Shown piece by piece: positions 33,304-43,202 of a DNA stretch of 64,000 nucleotides. Every line of letters starts with the position of its first letter. The first letter of the stretch is position 1. This stretch comes from UBA4416 sp020846025. Its GTDB lineage: Bacteria > Bacteroidota > Bacteroidia > B-17B0 > Aurantibacillaceae. The notes under the pieces were generated by a model. The model saw only the letters and a program-made list of their open reading frames with translations, searched no databases and was not told where the DNA came from. The position numbers and the translations under genes were made by a program. The DNA is taken from positions 1 to 64,000 of the forward strand of contig CAUJDD010000083.1 in the NCBI GenBank assembly GCA_963169295.1, read 5' to 3'.

Positions 33304-36300
33304 ATGAGCACAATACAACAAGAATTAGAAAAACGCATATTGGTGATTGATGGCGCCATGGGCACCCAAATACAACAATATAAACTCGAGGAAAAAGATT
33401 ATAGAGGAAAACGCTTTGCCAACTGGCCTGTAGATGTAAAAGGAAATAATGATTTATTATCCATTACACAACCAGAAATTATAAAAACCATACATAAAGA
33501 ATATTTAAAAGCAGGTGCAGATATAATCGAAACCAACACATTTAGCGGTACCACCATTGCTATGGCCGATTATGAGATGCAGGAGTTGGTGTATGAACTA
33601 AACTATGAATCGGCTAAGATAGCCAAAGAAGCCATTGCAGAGTTTTATAAAGAATTTCCGGAGCAAGCCACTACCAAAAAATTTGTAGCTGGAGCTATTG
33701 GTCCTACTAACCGAACCTTATCTTTATCACCCAATGTAAACGACCCAGGTTTTAGAGCCATTACTTTTGATGAATTAGTAGTCGCTTACAAAGAACAAGT
33801 AAAAGGATTAATAGATGGCGGAGCTGATATTTTATTAATAGAAACTATTTTTGATACCCTAAATGCCAAAGCGGCCTTATTTGCCATACAAGAACATGGC
33901 AAAGAAATAAATCGCAAAATGCCAGTAATGGTGTCTGGTACTATAACCGATGCTAGTGGTCGTACTTTATCGGGGCAAACAACCGAGGCTTTTCTAAATT
34001 CAGTGTCGCATGTTGATTTATTAAGTATTGGTTTAAATTGTGCTTTAGGTGCAAAAGATATGCGCCCATACTTAGAGGAACTATCAAACAAAGCTCCATT
34101 TTTTATTAGCGCCTATCCTAATGCTGGTTTACCCAATCAGTTTGGCGAATATGACCAAGATGCCCATGAAATGGGACATCAAATAGAAGATTTTTTAAAA
34201 GCTGGATTTATAAATATTGTAGGTGGTTGCTGTGGAACATCTCCATCTCATATAAAACGCATTGCCGAGATTGCAAAAGATTTTAAGCCACGCCAAAAAC
34301 CTCAACCTGATACATTAATGCACTTAAGTGGTTTAGAACCTGTAACACTACGCCCCGAAAGTAATTTTATGAATGTTGGAGAACGTACTAATGTAACGGG
34401 TTCAAAAAAATTCTTACGCCTTATAAAAGAACAAAAATTTGAAGAAGCCCTTTCAATAGCACGCGAACAAGTAGAAGGTGGCGCACAAGTTATTGATATT
34501 AATATGGACGAAGGGATGTTAGATGGTGCAAAAACCATGACAACCTTTCTTAACTTAATCGCATCTGAGCCAGATATTTCAAAGGTACCTATTATGATTG
34601 ATTCCAGTAAATGGGAAGTAATAGAGGCTGGTTTAAAATGTGTGCAAGGAAAAGCCATCGTTAATTCTATTTCACTGAAGGAAGGTGAAACTGCTTTTAT
34701 TGAGTACGCTACTAAAATAAAACAATATGGTGCAGCTGTTATTGTAATGGCATTTGACGAAGAAGGACAAGCCGATACTTACCAACGAAGAATAGATATA
34801 TGTAAGCGTGCTTATGATATTTTAATTCACAAAGTACACTTTACACCTCAAGATATTATTTTTGATCCAAATATTTTTCCAGTAGCAACTGGCATGGAGG
34901 AACATCGTTTAAATGCCCTCGATTTCTTTAACGCAACAAAATGGATAAAAGAAAATTTACCACATGTTAAAGTAAGCGGTGGTGTAAGTAATGTTTCATT
35001 TTCTTTTAGAGGCAATGATGTGGTGCGCGAGGCCATACATTCGGCTTTCTTATTTCACGCTATTAAAAACGGAATGGATATGGGCATTGTTAATCCATCT
35101 CAACTCGTTGTTTATGATAGTATAGATAAAGAACTTTTAGAGCATGTAGAAGATGTATTGTTAAACCGCCGTGATGATGCTACAGAGCGGTTAATAACAC
35201 TGGCCGAAAAACTAAAAGGCACCAGTAATGAAAAAGTAGAAAAAGACGAAGCTTGGCGAAAAGGAACAGTCAACGAACGATTAACGCACGCTTTAGTAAA
35301 AGGAATTGTAGATTATATCGAAGAAGATGTGGAGGAATGTCGTAAAACAGCCACAAAAACCTTAGATGTGATAGAAGGCCCTTTAATGGATGGTATGAAC
35401 GTTGTAGGCGATTTATTTGGCGCTGGTAAAATGTTTTTACCACAAGTTGTAAAAAGTGCCCGAGTAATGAAAAAAGCTGTAGCATATTTATTACCTTTTT
35501 TAGAAGAAGAAAAAGCAAAAACGGGTGTTACTCAAAAAAATAATGGAAAAATATTATTAGCTACTGTCAAAGGCGATGTACATGATATTGGAAAAAACAT
35601 TGTAGGCGTGGTTTTGGCATGTAATAATTACGAAATTATTGACCTTGGTGTGATGGTATCTTGTGATAAAATATTAGAGCAAGCTCGTCATCATAATGTT
35701 GATATTATTGGGTTAAGTGGGTTAATTACACCATCTTTAGATGAGATGGTTCACGTTGCTAAAGAAATGGAACGCTTAGGATTTAAAACACCTTTATTAA
35801 TAGGCGGCGCTACTACATCAAAAGTTCATACCGCTGTAAAGATTGATAAAAATTATTCGGGGCCTGTTATTCATGTAAACGATGCTAGTAAATCGGTGCC
35901 AGTTGCTAGTAACTTAATCTCTAACGAATTGAGAAAAGGTTTTATGTTGGAAATAGAGAAAGATTATGAGCGCATTCGAGAGCAAAATAAAAATGCTCAA
36001 TCGCAAAATAAATTTATTTCACTATCCGAAGCTCAAGCTAATAAATACCCAATTGATTGGGAACGCACCATCATTACCAAACCAACGTTTATTGGTACCA
36101 AAGTATTTACCGATTATGACATCACCGAAATTATTCAATACATTGATTGGACACCATTCTTTCACAGTTGGGAATTAAAAGGTTCCTATCCTAAAATTTT
36201 TGAAAATGAAAATCATGGCAAAGAAGCTAAAAAACTATTTGATGATGCCCAACATATGCTTCAACAAATAATAAAAAACAAATGGTTAAGTGCCAGAGCG

Positions 36301-36987
36301 GTTATAGGTTTTTATCCAGCAAATAGCATTGGCGATGACATTGCAGTGTATAACGAAACAGGACAACAAACCCATACTTTTCACACTATTCGTCAACAAA
36401 CTAAAAAACCAGCTGGACAATATAATGTAGCCTTATCCGATTTCATCAAACCATCTCAAGACAGTCAATTACCAAGCGATTATATTGGAGCATTTGCTGT
36501 AAGTACAGGTTTTGGAATAGATGAGCAAATTGAAAAATTCAGAAAAGATTTTGATGATTACAGTGTGATTATGCTCAAATCATTAGCTGATCGATTAGCC
36601 GAAGCATTTGCAGAATTAATGCACAAACGAGTACGTAAAGAATTTTGGGGATTCGCGAAGGATGAAAATCTAACAAATGATGAATTAATAAAAGAAGAAT
36701 ACATAGGAATTAGACCAGCACCAGGTTATCCAGCGCAACCCGATCACACCGAAAAAAATTCCATTTGGGATTTGCTAAAAGTAGAACAAAATACTGGCAT
36801 TCAACTTACAGAAGGCTTAGCCATGGTTCCTACTGCAGCAGTAAGTGGTTTATACTTCTCACATCCTAATGCACATTATTTTGGAGTTGGGAAAATTAAT
36901 AAAGAACAACTTGATGACTATGCCAAACGTAAACGCATGGACATTGTAGTCATGGAACGATGGTTGAGTAGTGCGTTAAATTATTAA
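33304..36987 (+). CDS. metH: Cobalamin-dependent methionine synthase MetH
   Basis: MetH transfers a methyl group from 5-methyltetrahydrofolate to homocysteine through methylcobalamin. All four modules are present in 1227 residues: homocysteine-binding domain with zinc cysteines (NCALG; GGCCGTSP), pterin-binding domain (FMNVGERTNVTGSKKF; DINMDEGMLDG; MIDSSKW), cobalamin domain (DVHDIGKNIVGVV, whose His is the lower cobalt ligand) and the SAM-binding reactivation domain (GIRPAPGYPAQPDHTEK). I start at the ATG at 33304 (MSTIQQELEKR). An in-frame ATG at 33256 would put the riboswitch terminator inside the coding sequence. The gene is under SAM-I riboswitch control and is convergent with the GT2 gene. 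Confidence 0.98.
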   Translation: MSTIQQELEKRILVIDGAMGTQIQQYKLEEKDYRGKRFANWPVDVKGNNDLLSITQPEIIKTIHKEYLKAGADIIETNTFSGTTIAMADYEMQELVYELNYESAKIAKEAIAEFYKEFPEQATTKKFVAGAIGPTNRTLSLSPNVNDPGFRAITFDELVVAYKEQVKGLIDGGADILLIETIFDTLNAKAALFAIQEHGKEINRKMPVMVSGTITDASGRTLSGQTTEAFLNSVSHVDLLSIGLNCALGAKDMRPYLEELSNKAPFFISAYPNAGLPNQFGEYDQDAHEMGHQIEDFLKAGFINIVGGCCGTSPSHIKRIAEIAKDFKPRQKPQPDTLMHLSGLEPVTLRPESNFMNVGERTNVTGSKKFLRLIKEQKFEEALSIAREQVEGGAQVIDINMDEGMLDGAKTMTTFLNLIASEPDISKVPIMIDSSKWEVIEAGLKCVQGKAIVNSISLKEGETAFIEYATKIKQYGAAVIVMAFDEEGQADTYQRRIDICKRAYDILIHKVHFTPQDIIFDPNIFPVATGMEEHRLNALDFFNATKWIKENLPHVKVSGGVSNVSFSFRGNDVVREAIHSAFLFHAIKNGMDMGIVNPSQLVVYDSIDKELLEHVEDVLLNRRDDATERLITLAEKLKGTSNEKVEKDEAWRKGTVNERLTHALVKGIVDYIEEDVEECRKTATKTLDVIEGPLMDGMNVVGDLFGAGKMFLPQVVKSARVMKKAVAYLLPFLEEEKAKTGVTQKNNGKILLATVKGDVHDIGKNIVGVVLACNNYEIIDLGVMVSCDKILEQARHHNVDIIGLSGLITPSLDEMVHVAKEMERLGFKTPLLIGGATTSKVHTAVKIDKNYSGPVIHVNDASKSVPVASNLISNELRKGFMLEIEKDYERIREQNKNAQSQNKFISLSEAQANKYPIDWERTIITKPTFIGTKVFTDYDITEIIQYIDWTPFFHSWELKGSYPKIFENENHGKEAKKLFDDAQHMLQQIIKNKWLSARAVIGFYPANSIGDDIAVYNETGQQTHTFHTIRQQTKKPAGQYNVALSDFIKPSQDSQLPSDYIGAFAVSTGFGIDEQIEKFRKDFDDYSVIMLKSLADRLAEAFAELMHKRVRKEFWGFAKDENLTNDELIKEEYIGIRPAPGYPAQPDHTEKNSIWDLLKVEQNTGIQLTEGLAMVPTAAVSGLYFSHPNAHYFGVGKINKEQLDDYAKRKRMDIVVMERWLSSALNY

Positions 36988-36993
36988 TGTATA

Positions 36994-38304
36994 CTAAATT
37001 CCCAATTCTTTAGCTTGCTGAGAAGATTTACTTGGATTCCAACTATCCTCATAGGATTTCTTAAAGAAGAATTCTTGAACATAAGCTATGGAACGAACAA
37101 ATCTTAAGTAAAATCCAAAATAAAATACCATACATGGTAAATAAGGTAAGAAATAGTAAACAGGTGCATTCTTACGATTTCTAAATAAAGAAAAGATTAA
37201 AAATTTTAAGAAATTATTAGTAGTATATAATAAGATATTAAATGGAAAAATAAATCCTAATAACGATGTGTAATTAACTACCATATCCACTAAATAGATC
37301 CACCACTTAATGTTTAGTACCAGATTATAAGTAATATTTTCAAAACTTGAAACAAAATTGGAAAATCTAAATGTCGCATTAGGATAAAAAACATCTTTAT
37401 GTTTTCTTACACGAAATCGAATAATTGATTTATCCCATCTTAACCTTTGTTTAACTAATTTTTTAAAAGTATTAGGCACACTTGTTTGACATACGGCGTC
37501 TGGTTCAAATTTTATGAGATAGCCTAATTTTCTTAATTTCACTGTAATATCACCATCTAAGCCAGGCCCAATGTCCCAACCTCCTACTCTATCTAGAGCT
37601 TCCTTTTTAAAAGCACCAAAGGCACCAGATACCAAACGATAAATTCCTAATGAACTTGATGTAATACGACCTACAGAAATAGTATCAGAATACTCAATTG
37701 CTTGTAGAGTTGCACATAAACTTTCTTTATAATTCCTCACTAAAATATTTCCACCTACAGCACCTACATTTTCCTCCAAATAAAATGGAATAATAATTTT
37801 TTCGATGGCATCATTATCATAACTACAATCAGCATCTATATGAATAATAATACTTCCTTTCGAAAATCGGTAGCCTAGATTGGCGGCAGAGGCTTTACCG
37901 CCACGAACCTCGTTTCGTAAAAACAAATCAATTAAGCCATTTTTTTGTAGACTTTTACAAATTTGTTCCGTATTATCATCAGAACCGTCATCAATTACAA
38001 TAAATTCAAAATTTTGATAGGTTTGCTCTTTTAATGAACTAGCTAATTTAAAAATATGCTTTCCTTCATTTTTCCCTGGAACAATTATCGAAACAAATGG
38101 CCTTTCTATAAATAATCTTCTCCGAGCGTTCGCATACAATTCATTTCTTTTTTTTTCTCGAATTTTCCAAACTAATAAAACAGCTAACTCAAAAATAAAA
38201 AATCGGGCAAACTCAAAAAAAACAAAGAACCAAAAAATTCGAACAAGTTTACTAGGGCCAACTTCAGTAATATAATTAAAAAAATTATCTAAAGTTTCTA
38301 TCAT
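36994..38304 (-). CDS. Membrane-embedded processive family 2 glycosyltransferase
   Basis: A 436-residue GT2 enzyme with N-terminal hydrophobic helices (about 22-46) and C-terminal helices (about 330-410). Catalytic-domain motifs: FVSIIVPGKNEGKHI, VIDDGSDD (101-110), RGGKASAANLGY, the DxD motif HIDADC (D157, D159), GGWDIGPGLDGD (D250, D252) in the place of the usual acceptor-side acidic motif, and QRLRW (286-290), the QxxRW signature of processive polymer synthases such as cellulose, alginate and PNAG synthases. It would extend a polysaccharide at the inner membrane. Its ATG overlaps the upstream stop by four bases. The sugar is unknown and no PilZ domain is present. Confidence 0.85.
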   Translation of the reverse strand: MIETLDNFFNYITEVGPSKLVRIFWFFVFFEFARFFIFELAVLLVWKIREKKRNELYANARRRLFIERPFVSIIVPGKNEGKHIFKLASSLKEQTYQNFEFIVIDDGSDDNTEQICKSLQKNGLIDLFLRNEVRGGKASAANLGYRFSKGSIIIHIDADCSYDNDAIEKIIIPFYLEENVGAVGGNILVRNYKESLCATLQAIEYSDTISVGRITSSSLGIYRLVSGAFGAFKKEALDRVGGWDIGPGLDGDITVKLRKLGYLIKFEPDAVCQTSVPNTFKKLVKQRLRWDKSIIRFRVRKHKDVFYPNATFRFSNFVSSFENITYNLVLNIKWWIYLVDMVVNYTSLLGFIFPFNILLYTTNNFLKFLIFSLFRNRKNAPVYYFLPYLPCMVFYFGFYLRFVRSIAYVQEFFFKKSYEDSWNPSKSSQQAKELGI

Positions 38305-39743
38305 GCTTGTTCTACCAAATCTTTTATTATATTTTGAATTTGTTTTTCAAAACTAATTTGTTTGCTAATTGGAGCTGCATGGGTTGATATCTCAAGCTGA
38401 AACCGATCAAAATTATTCATAACTAATTCTTCAATTATATCAGTTATTTTCATGACCATAATTTTAACATTCTCTATTGTTTCATCATTAATACATACCG
38501 AGATAACTGATGGGTTATTAATACAAATAAAATCAGCAGGAGTGATGTTTGAACGAATGACTGACACGAATTCGGATAGCAACGATTTTTCTTTTGAACG
38601 TCCGATTGCTCGGTATAAGTCAAAAATATTTGAAAAATAAAACACCACAATATTTGAACTAAGATTAATATTAGATTTAATACGTTCTTGTTCGTAATGC
38701 ATCATAGTAGCAAATATTTTTGTATTTACAGTTCCAACTACCTCATCGCTCAAAGTAAATTCAGAAGACACAATTCCACTTAAAGCAGATGTTCTTCCTT
38801 TTTTAGTAAGCTTATATACATTAATATTTTTTGATATAAGAAACTGAACATCAGTATCTGTAGCGCATTGAATACATTTTGCCTTTACGGTATAATCCTG
38901 AAAAACTTCGTTACAATTTTGACAGTGATTAATTATTGAAGGCTTATCATAATCAACCCCAATATGTCTTAAATTTTTTGAACATTTAGGGCAATTCAAC
39001 ACGGTATCAATATTATTTTTAAAATCACTTATTGCACCAATGTATCCACACGGAAAGTGATGGACTAAATCCTCAGAACGCATATTGGCAGAATTACAAT
39101 TTGGGCATATTTCTCTATATGATAAATGCCCTCCTTTACAATTACTGCATAAATAAATCCTATCATGAAAATCTGGCCAAATTAAATTTTCCTTCTCAGC
39201 CCATTCCAATATTTCTAAAACTTTGGCATCTTCAAAAGTATCATAATTAACCGAAATTATTGGATAACTATATCCTATTGAAGTATTCATATCAGCATAT
39301 GGTTTCAAATTATTTACACTTCTTGTAAACATATAATTTAATACCTTTTTAAATATTTGAATCTCTATAGAACTTGCCACCGATTGTTCTAGTTGCGTTA
39401 TACGCATCTGAATTTGATTAATATCGTTAATGGTTTCTGGAATCTGATCAAACGAAACAATAGATCCATCTACTAATTCTTTAATAAATGGATCCTCATT
39501 ATCTCTATTGTTAATTAGGAATATGGGCTTTAAATAAAATTCAATTTTAGAGTGTGATCTAAATTTCTTAATAATTATTCTTGTAAAATCAAAGTCTCTA
39601 GCATCTAATATGATAGCATCATAATCTTCATATTGATCTATCATAAGTGAACTAGATGATTCAATAAAATAAAATGATTTATTAAAAAATGAAATCACAT
39701 TATCTTTAAATTCAATTTTGTCTTTTGCAATTTTATTAATCAT
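38301..39743 (-). CDS. Multi-zinc-ribbon (TackOD1-like) protein with degenerate GGDEF-like C-terminus
   Basis: A 480-residue cytoplasmic protein in three parts. Residues 1-115 resemble a receiver-like fold with an acidic centre (IILDARD). Residues about 195-295 hold four closely spaced Cys pairs: C199/C202, C213/C216, C251/C254, C274/C277, with C232 and C290/C293 also available. The block LVHHFPCGYIGAISDF...LNCPKCSKNLRHIGVDYDKP is what I recognise as a TackOD1-type output domain. Residues about 360-470 have a GGDEF-like strand/helix order (NIVVFYFSNIFDLYRAIGRSKEK...) but the GG[D/E]EF loop is replaced by CINNPSVIS, so cyclase activity is unlikely. It is probably a regulator or allosteric partner of the adjacent GT2. 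Confidence 0.6.
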   Translation of the reverse strand: MINKIAKDKIEFKDNVISFFNKSFYFIESSSSLMIDQYEDYDAIILDARDFDFTRIIIKKFRSHSKIEFYLKPIFLINNRDNEDPFIKELVDGSIVSFDQIPETINDINQIQMRITQLEQSVASSIEIQIFKKVLNYMFTRSVNNLKPYADMNTSIGYSYPIISVNYDTFEDAKVLEILEWAEKENLIWPDFHDRIYLCSNCKGGHLSYREICPNCNSANMRSEDLVHHFPCGYIGAISDFKNNIDTVLNCPKCSKNLRHIGVDYDKPSIINHCQNCNEVFQDYTVKAKCIQCATDTDVQFLISKNINVYKLTKKGRTSALSGIVSSEFTLSDEVVGTVNTKIFATMMHYEQERIKSNINLSSNIVVFYFSNIFDLYRAIGRSKEKSLLSEFVSVIRSNITPADFICINNPSVISVCINDETIENVKIMVMKITDIIEELVMNNFDRFQLEISTHAAPISKQISFEKQIQNIIKDLVEQA

Positions 39744-39746
39744 ATT

Positions 39747-40874
39747 CTAATTGAATTTTAATTTTGAAATATCTACACTCATCTTATAAAATGTTTTCCA
39801 CTTCACAAATTCTGTCGAGTCTTTAGGATAAATATCTCCTGCTATACTTCGTGTAGTAGGCTCATATTTTTTTTGAAATTCTTCTGGTAAAGTATAAGTG
39901 GCGATATAAAACCGTTTAAGAATTCCAACAGATGTAGTACCATCAGGAAAAGTTATATTAAACTCATCGCCAACATTAAAATATCTCAAATCCTCTTGTT
40001 CAAAAAAGGCTTTGATATATGCCGGATGAGATTGATGTATGGAAATAATGTCTTCCGTTTTCAAAACTGTTTCAAAATCATGGGCATAAATTCTAGTTGC
40101 AATTCCATTCACTGGTGATTTAAAATATTTTGGTTCAGTTAATAACTCTTCGCTAAACAATAGTTTTTGAGAATCATCCATATTATTACCGCCTCCGCCT
40201 GTTGATGAATAAATTCGTGGCGATTTATAAGTAGCCGAATTAACTTGAGGTCCTAATGTTCTAATTAAACCATATAATTCATTATTTTCTTTTTGGAGTT
40301 TTTTATTGAGGGTTTCTAATTTTAAAATTTCATTTTGAACATAATCTAATCTTGTTTTTGGCAACACATCTAGTATAACTTCATTTGTCAAACGTTTAAT
40401 CTCACTTTTAAAAGTAGTTATTAAGCCTTCGTTTTCGGCAATATCTATATTATTTAAAGCAATTTTTTTCTTTATAGAAAATATTTCTTTAACCCACCAG
40501 TCATCTTTTTTTGCCCCAACTATTGATCCTATACTTATAGATTGCGAAGCACTATTACCATTAATATCATCATCTCTATCTAAAGCATAAGAAAATAAAG
40601 TATCATTTACTTGTATGCTATCTCCCTCATGAACTTTAAAATTAATGATACGGGCATCATCTGTTAATCTAATTTTGGTACTTTCAATAATAACATGACC
40701 ATAAGCGCTAATGTATGCAAACTTAAACAAGAAATAATACGATAAAAACAATAAAAACAATCCTAATAAGCATAGATATAAAATTCTATCCCAGTTACGT
40801 TGTTTTTTCTTTTTAACTTTCTCGTTTACAACTCTAATTAATGATTTATTTCTTTGAAAATTTATACTTTTCAT
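39747..40874 (-). CDS. HlyD-like membrane fusion/adaptor protein
   Basis: A 375-residue inner-membrane protein with a basic N-terminus, one helix (about 31-52) and a periplasmic part. The lipoyl-like half motif is ITKIRLTDDARIINF-type (STKIRLTDDARIINFKVHEGDSIQVNDTLF). A coiled coil spans about 125-215 and a second lipoyl half follows (YFKSPVNGIATRIYAHDFETVLKTEDIISIHQ). A beta-barrel domain then covers AYIKAFFEQEDLRYFNVGDEFNITFPDG. The layout resembles the adaptors of type I and RND systems and the periplasmic part of Alg44. It directly abuts the TolC-like gene, so it probably bridges the inner-membrane synthase and the outer membrane channel. Confidence 0.8.
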   Translation of the reverse strand: MKSINFQRNKSLIRVVNEKVKKKKQRNWDRILYLCLLGLFLLFLSYYFLFKFAYISAYGHVIIESTKIRLTDDARIINFKVHEGDSIQVNDTLFSYALDRDDDINGNSASQSISIGSIVGAKKDDWWVKEIFSIKKKIALNNIDIAENEGLITTFKSEIKRLTNEVILDVLPKTRLDYVQNEILKLETLNKKLQKENNELYGLIRTLGPQVNSATYKSPRIYSSTGGGGNNMDDSQKLLFSEELLTEPKYFKSPVNGIATRIYAHDFETVLKTEDIISIHQSHPAYIKAFFEQEDLRYFNVGDEFNITFPDGTTSVGILKRFYIATYTLPEEFQKKYEPTTRSIAGDIYPKDSTEFVKWKTFYKMSVDISKLKFN

Positions 40875-42968
40875 TTATTTGTCATCTTCATTTTTTATTT
40901 GAATACTTTGCTTATCAAATTGAATAAGTTCATCTAAATCATGATACGCTTTCTTCGTAATTTTTATTTTCTCGTACATTGCTTCCATATCCGTTCTATT
41001 TTCAAAATCTTTAGTTCTAAAAGCTAACACACATTTATCTTTCAGTAAATCTAGTTCCTCTATTAATTTTTTATTTAAAAATTCAATATCAATGTTCTCA
41101 TAAGCCATTAAATAAACTAAATGACAAGCACTATTTATCTCCTTTAAAACATTTTCTGGATAATTTAATGGAATTGATACTGATAACTCTAAATGATTAG
41201 CATCCGTAAATTGCTTAGCTTCTTTTAGTATTTGTAAGTACATAGCAAAATATTTCTCTTTATCTTCTTTAAATCCTTCTAATGTATGAGGTTCGATATC
41301 TAGATGAATACCCTTTATCTGATTTAAAGAAATATTCTGTTTTAAACTATCTAAGTAATTAGTAATTCCTCTATACAATAATTTATTACTACCAATCATT
41401 AAATGGATAGACGATGTATAATTTTTAGATATAAATTCATTTAATTGAAATAAATAACTCTTTGTAGGATGATATGAAACAACAAGAGGATTAAACTCAT
41501 TAACTTTACAAAATTCAGTAATTACGGTTTGAGAATGATTCTTAAAAGCATCACTCCATATATATATTGCCTTAAATGGAGGGTTTGTTGAAGCAATATT
41601 TAAATTTGACAAATTTAAAGGTTGAGTAAAATCAATAATATTAACGTTAGGGAACTTTGATTTTATATTAATCAACACCTTATAAAGTTCTTGTTTTAAG
41701 TCCAACAATTCTATAGCATTACTCCAAAAATCATCTAATATAAATAAAGCCGTATTTGGATTAAATTCCACATCACCTAGTTTTTGTTTCACATCTTCGG
41801 TTCTTAACAACTCCAAATACACTAAACGTTTATGGTATAAGTTTTTAAATTGTTTTAATTTATATTGATATTCATAGTAAAGATTGAGCAAGAAACTCTG
41901 TGAGTTGAAAGTTCGAGTAGGTGTTTGAAAATTATTTATTTGCTGCTGTAAGATATAGTATTCTCTTTTATCCTTTTGGTTTAATGTTAAGGGTGCTGAT
42001 AAATTAAACCCAACAGATACGTATGATCTATCTGGAAGTAGTGTATTATACACATCATAATAACTATATCTAGTATATGCCTTTAAACTCATTTCTTTAA
42101 AATATGAACTTTGACGTTTAGCAATAGTTGCATAATTTAATGTATCATTTTGAATACTATCTTGTAACAAACAATATTGAATAAGTTTCTGAATATTAAT
42201 ATCGAGGATAGGCAACTCTGCATCTTTTAATTGTCCCTGATTTGATCCTGCCTCATTGTAATTTTTGTAGATGTTAAATTGAGCATTAATATCAGTTGTG
42301 TTTTGTATAACCTTTAAATAATTATCCTTTGTAATATGTTTAATTGTCCATAATTGCTCAATTAATTGTGATTGTTTTATGTTTAAATCCTGACGTTTAT
42401 TTAATATCAGTAATTTCTTATTATTAAAATAACTTATAATTTCTGCGGTTTGTGAGGCTTGAAAGGCTTCTAAATTCTCTCTCATTTGTTTTTTTAAGAG
42501 CATTTCATGTTCAAGTTTCAACAATTTCAATTTCTGCTTATATTCATACAAGCCATTATTTAATAAGTCCCAATCTATTCCGGCAATGGCTCTTCTTTTA
42601 AAAACGACAATCTCTTCAGGATCGACTAATGGTGCTTTTAAATTCTCTTGATAAGCTAATGTAAAGCGTACCCCATGCTCTTTTTGATAAATTCGTTGCT
42701 GTACCAAATTAGATTTTAACAATAAATTCTTATAATTATGCTGCTTCTCATCATCTGATATTTTAAAAGGCTCATTAATTAATTTTGCAGACGAATCTAT
42801 AATCAAATTATCAAATGTGGAATTTTTATGATTTAACCATATTGTATTTAATTGCTGAATGTATTTAGAAACTACCGAATCAATAGATTGAGAATATATT
42901 TGGCATCTGATTCCGTTAAAAAACATCAGAATAAAAACAAGATCTATATACCGAAATTTAATCATCAA
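40875..42968 (-). CDS. TolC-like outer membrane factor fused to a glycoside hydrolase-like domain
   Basis: A 697-residue protein with a signal peptide (hydrophobic 8-18, then a QIYSQS-type cleavage region). Residues about 25-450 show the long heptad-like helices and paired strand patterns of TolC/OEP proteins (KQKLKLLKLEHEMLLKKQMRENLEAFQ; RYSYYDVYNTLLPDRSYVSVGFNLSAPL). Residues about 455-690 look like a TIM-barrel glycosidase: VNIIDFTQ, KAIYIWSDAF, then GIHLDIEPHTLEGF near 551-564 with a GH18-like DxE arrangement, and LELSVSIPLNYPE and LVYLMAYENID strands. The end is KNEDDK. No catalytic assay evidence exists here. A channel with an attached hydrolase suggests polysaccharide export. Confidence 0.65.
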   Translation of the reverse strand: MMIKFRYIDLVFILMFFNGIRCQIYSQSIDSVVSKYIQQLNTIWLNHKNSTFDNLIIDSSAKLINEPFKISDDEKQHNYKNLLLKSNLVQQRIYQKEHGVRFTLAYQENLKAPLVDPEEIVVFKRRAIAGIDWDLLNNGLYEYKQKLKLLKLEHEMLLKKQMRENLEAFQASQTAEIISYFNNKKLLILNKRQDLNIKQSQLIEQLWTIKHITKDNYLKVIQNTTDINAQFNIYKNYNEAGSNQGQLKDAELPILDINIQKLIQYCLLQDSIQNDTLNYATIAKRQSSYFKEMSLKAYTRYSYYDVYNTLLPDRSYVSVGFNLSAPLTLNQKDKREYYILQQQINNFQTPTRTFNSQSFLLNLYYEYQYKLKQFKNLYHKRLVYLELLRTEDVKQKLGDVEFNPNTALFILDDFWSNAIELLDLKQELYKVLINIKSKFPNVNIIDFTQPLNLSNLNIASTNPPFKAIYIWSDAFKNHSQTVITEFCKVNEFNPLVVSYHPTKSYLFQLNEFISKNYTSSIHLMIGSNKLLYRGITNYLDSLKQNISLNQIKGIHLDIEPHTLEGFKEDKEKYFAMYLQILKEAKQFTDANHLELSVSIPLNYPENVLKEINSACHLVYLMAYENIDIEFLNKKLIEELDLLKDKCVLAFRTKDFENRTDMEAMYEKIKITKKAYHDLDELIQFDKQSIQIKNEDDK

Positions 42969-42979
42969 TTTTAGCGGCG

Positions 42980-42987
42980 CAAATGTA
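42980..42987 (-). promoter_or_regulatory. -7 promoter element of the candidate polysaccharide operon
   Basis: The minus strand reads TACATTTG followed by C, an exact TAnnTTTG match, 11 bases before the ATG at 42968. This implies a near-leaderless mRNA. No -33 element lies at the expected spacing, which could mean activator dependence. Confidence 0.45.
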
Positions 42988-43202
42988 AATATTTATCTAA
43001 TTTTTAAGCTATTATATTTGATGTTTGTTGTCAAATTAACACTTTAATAGATTATTTAATCGTTTTAGATTGTTAAATTTATGCTTTATACAGAATATCT
43101 ACAAGTTTCAATTTTTGATCCAAGTATAACGAAGATTGTAAAAAATCATTAGCAATTTATGAGCTAAAAACCTTACTTTCGTTTTCTCAAAATAAAACAT
43201 CT

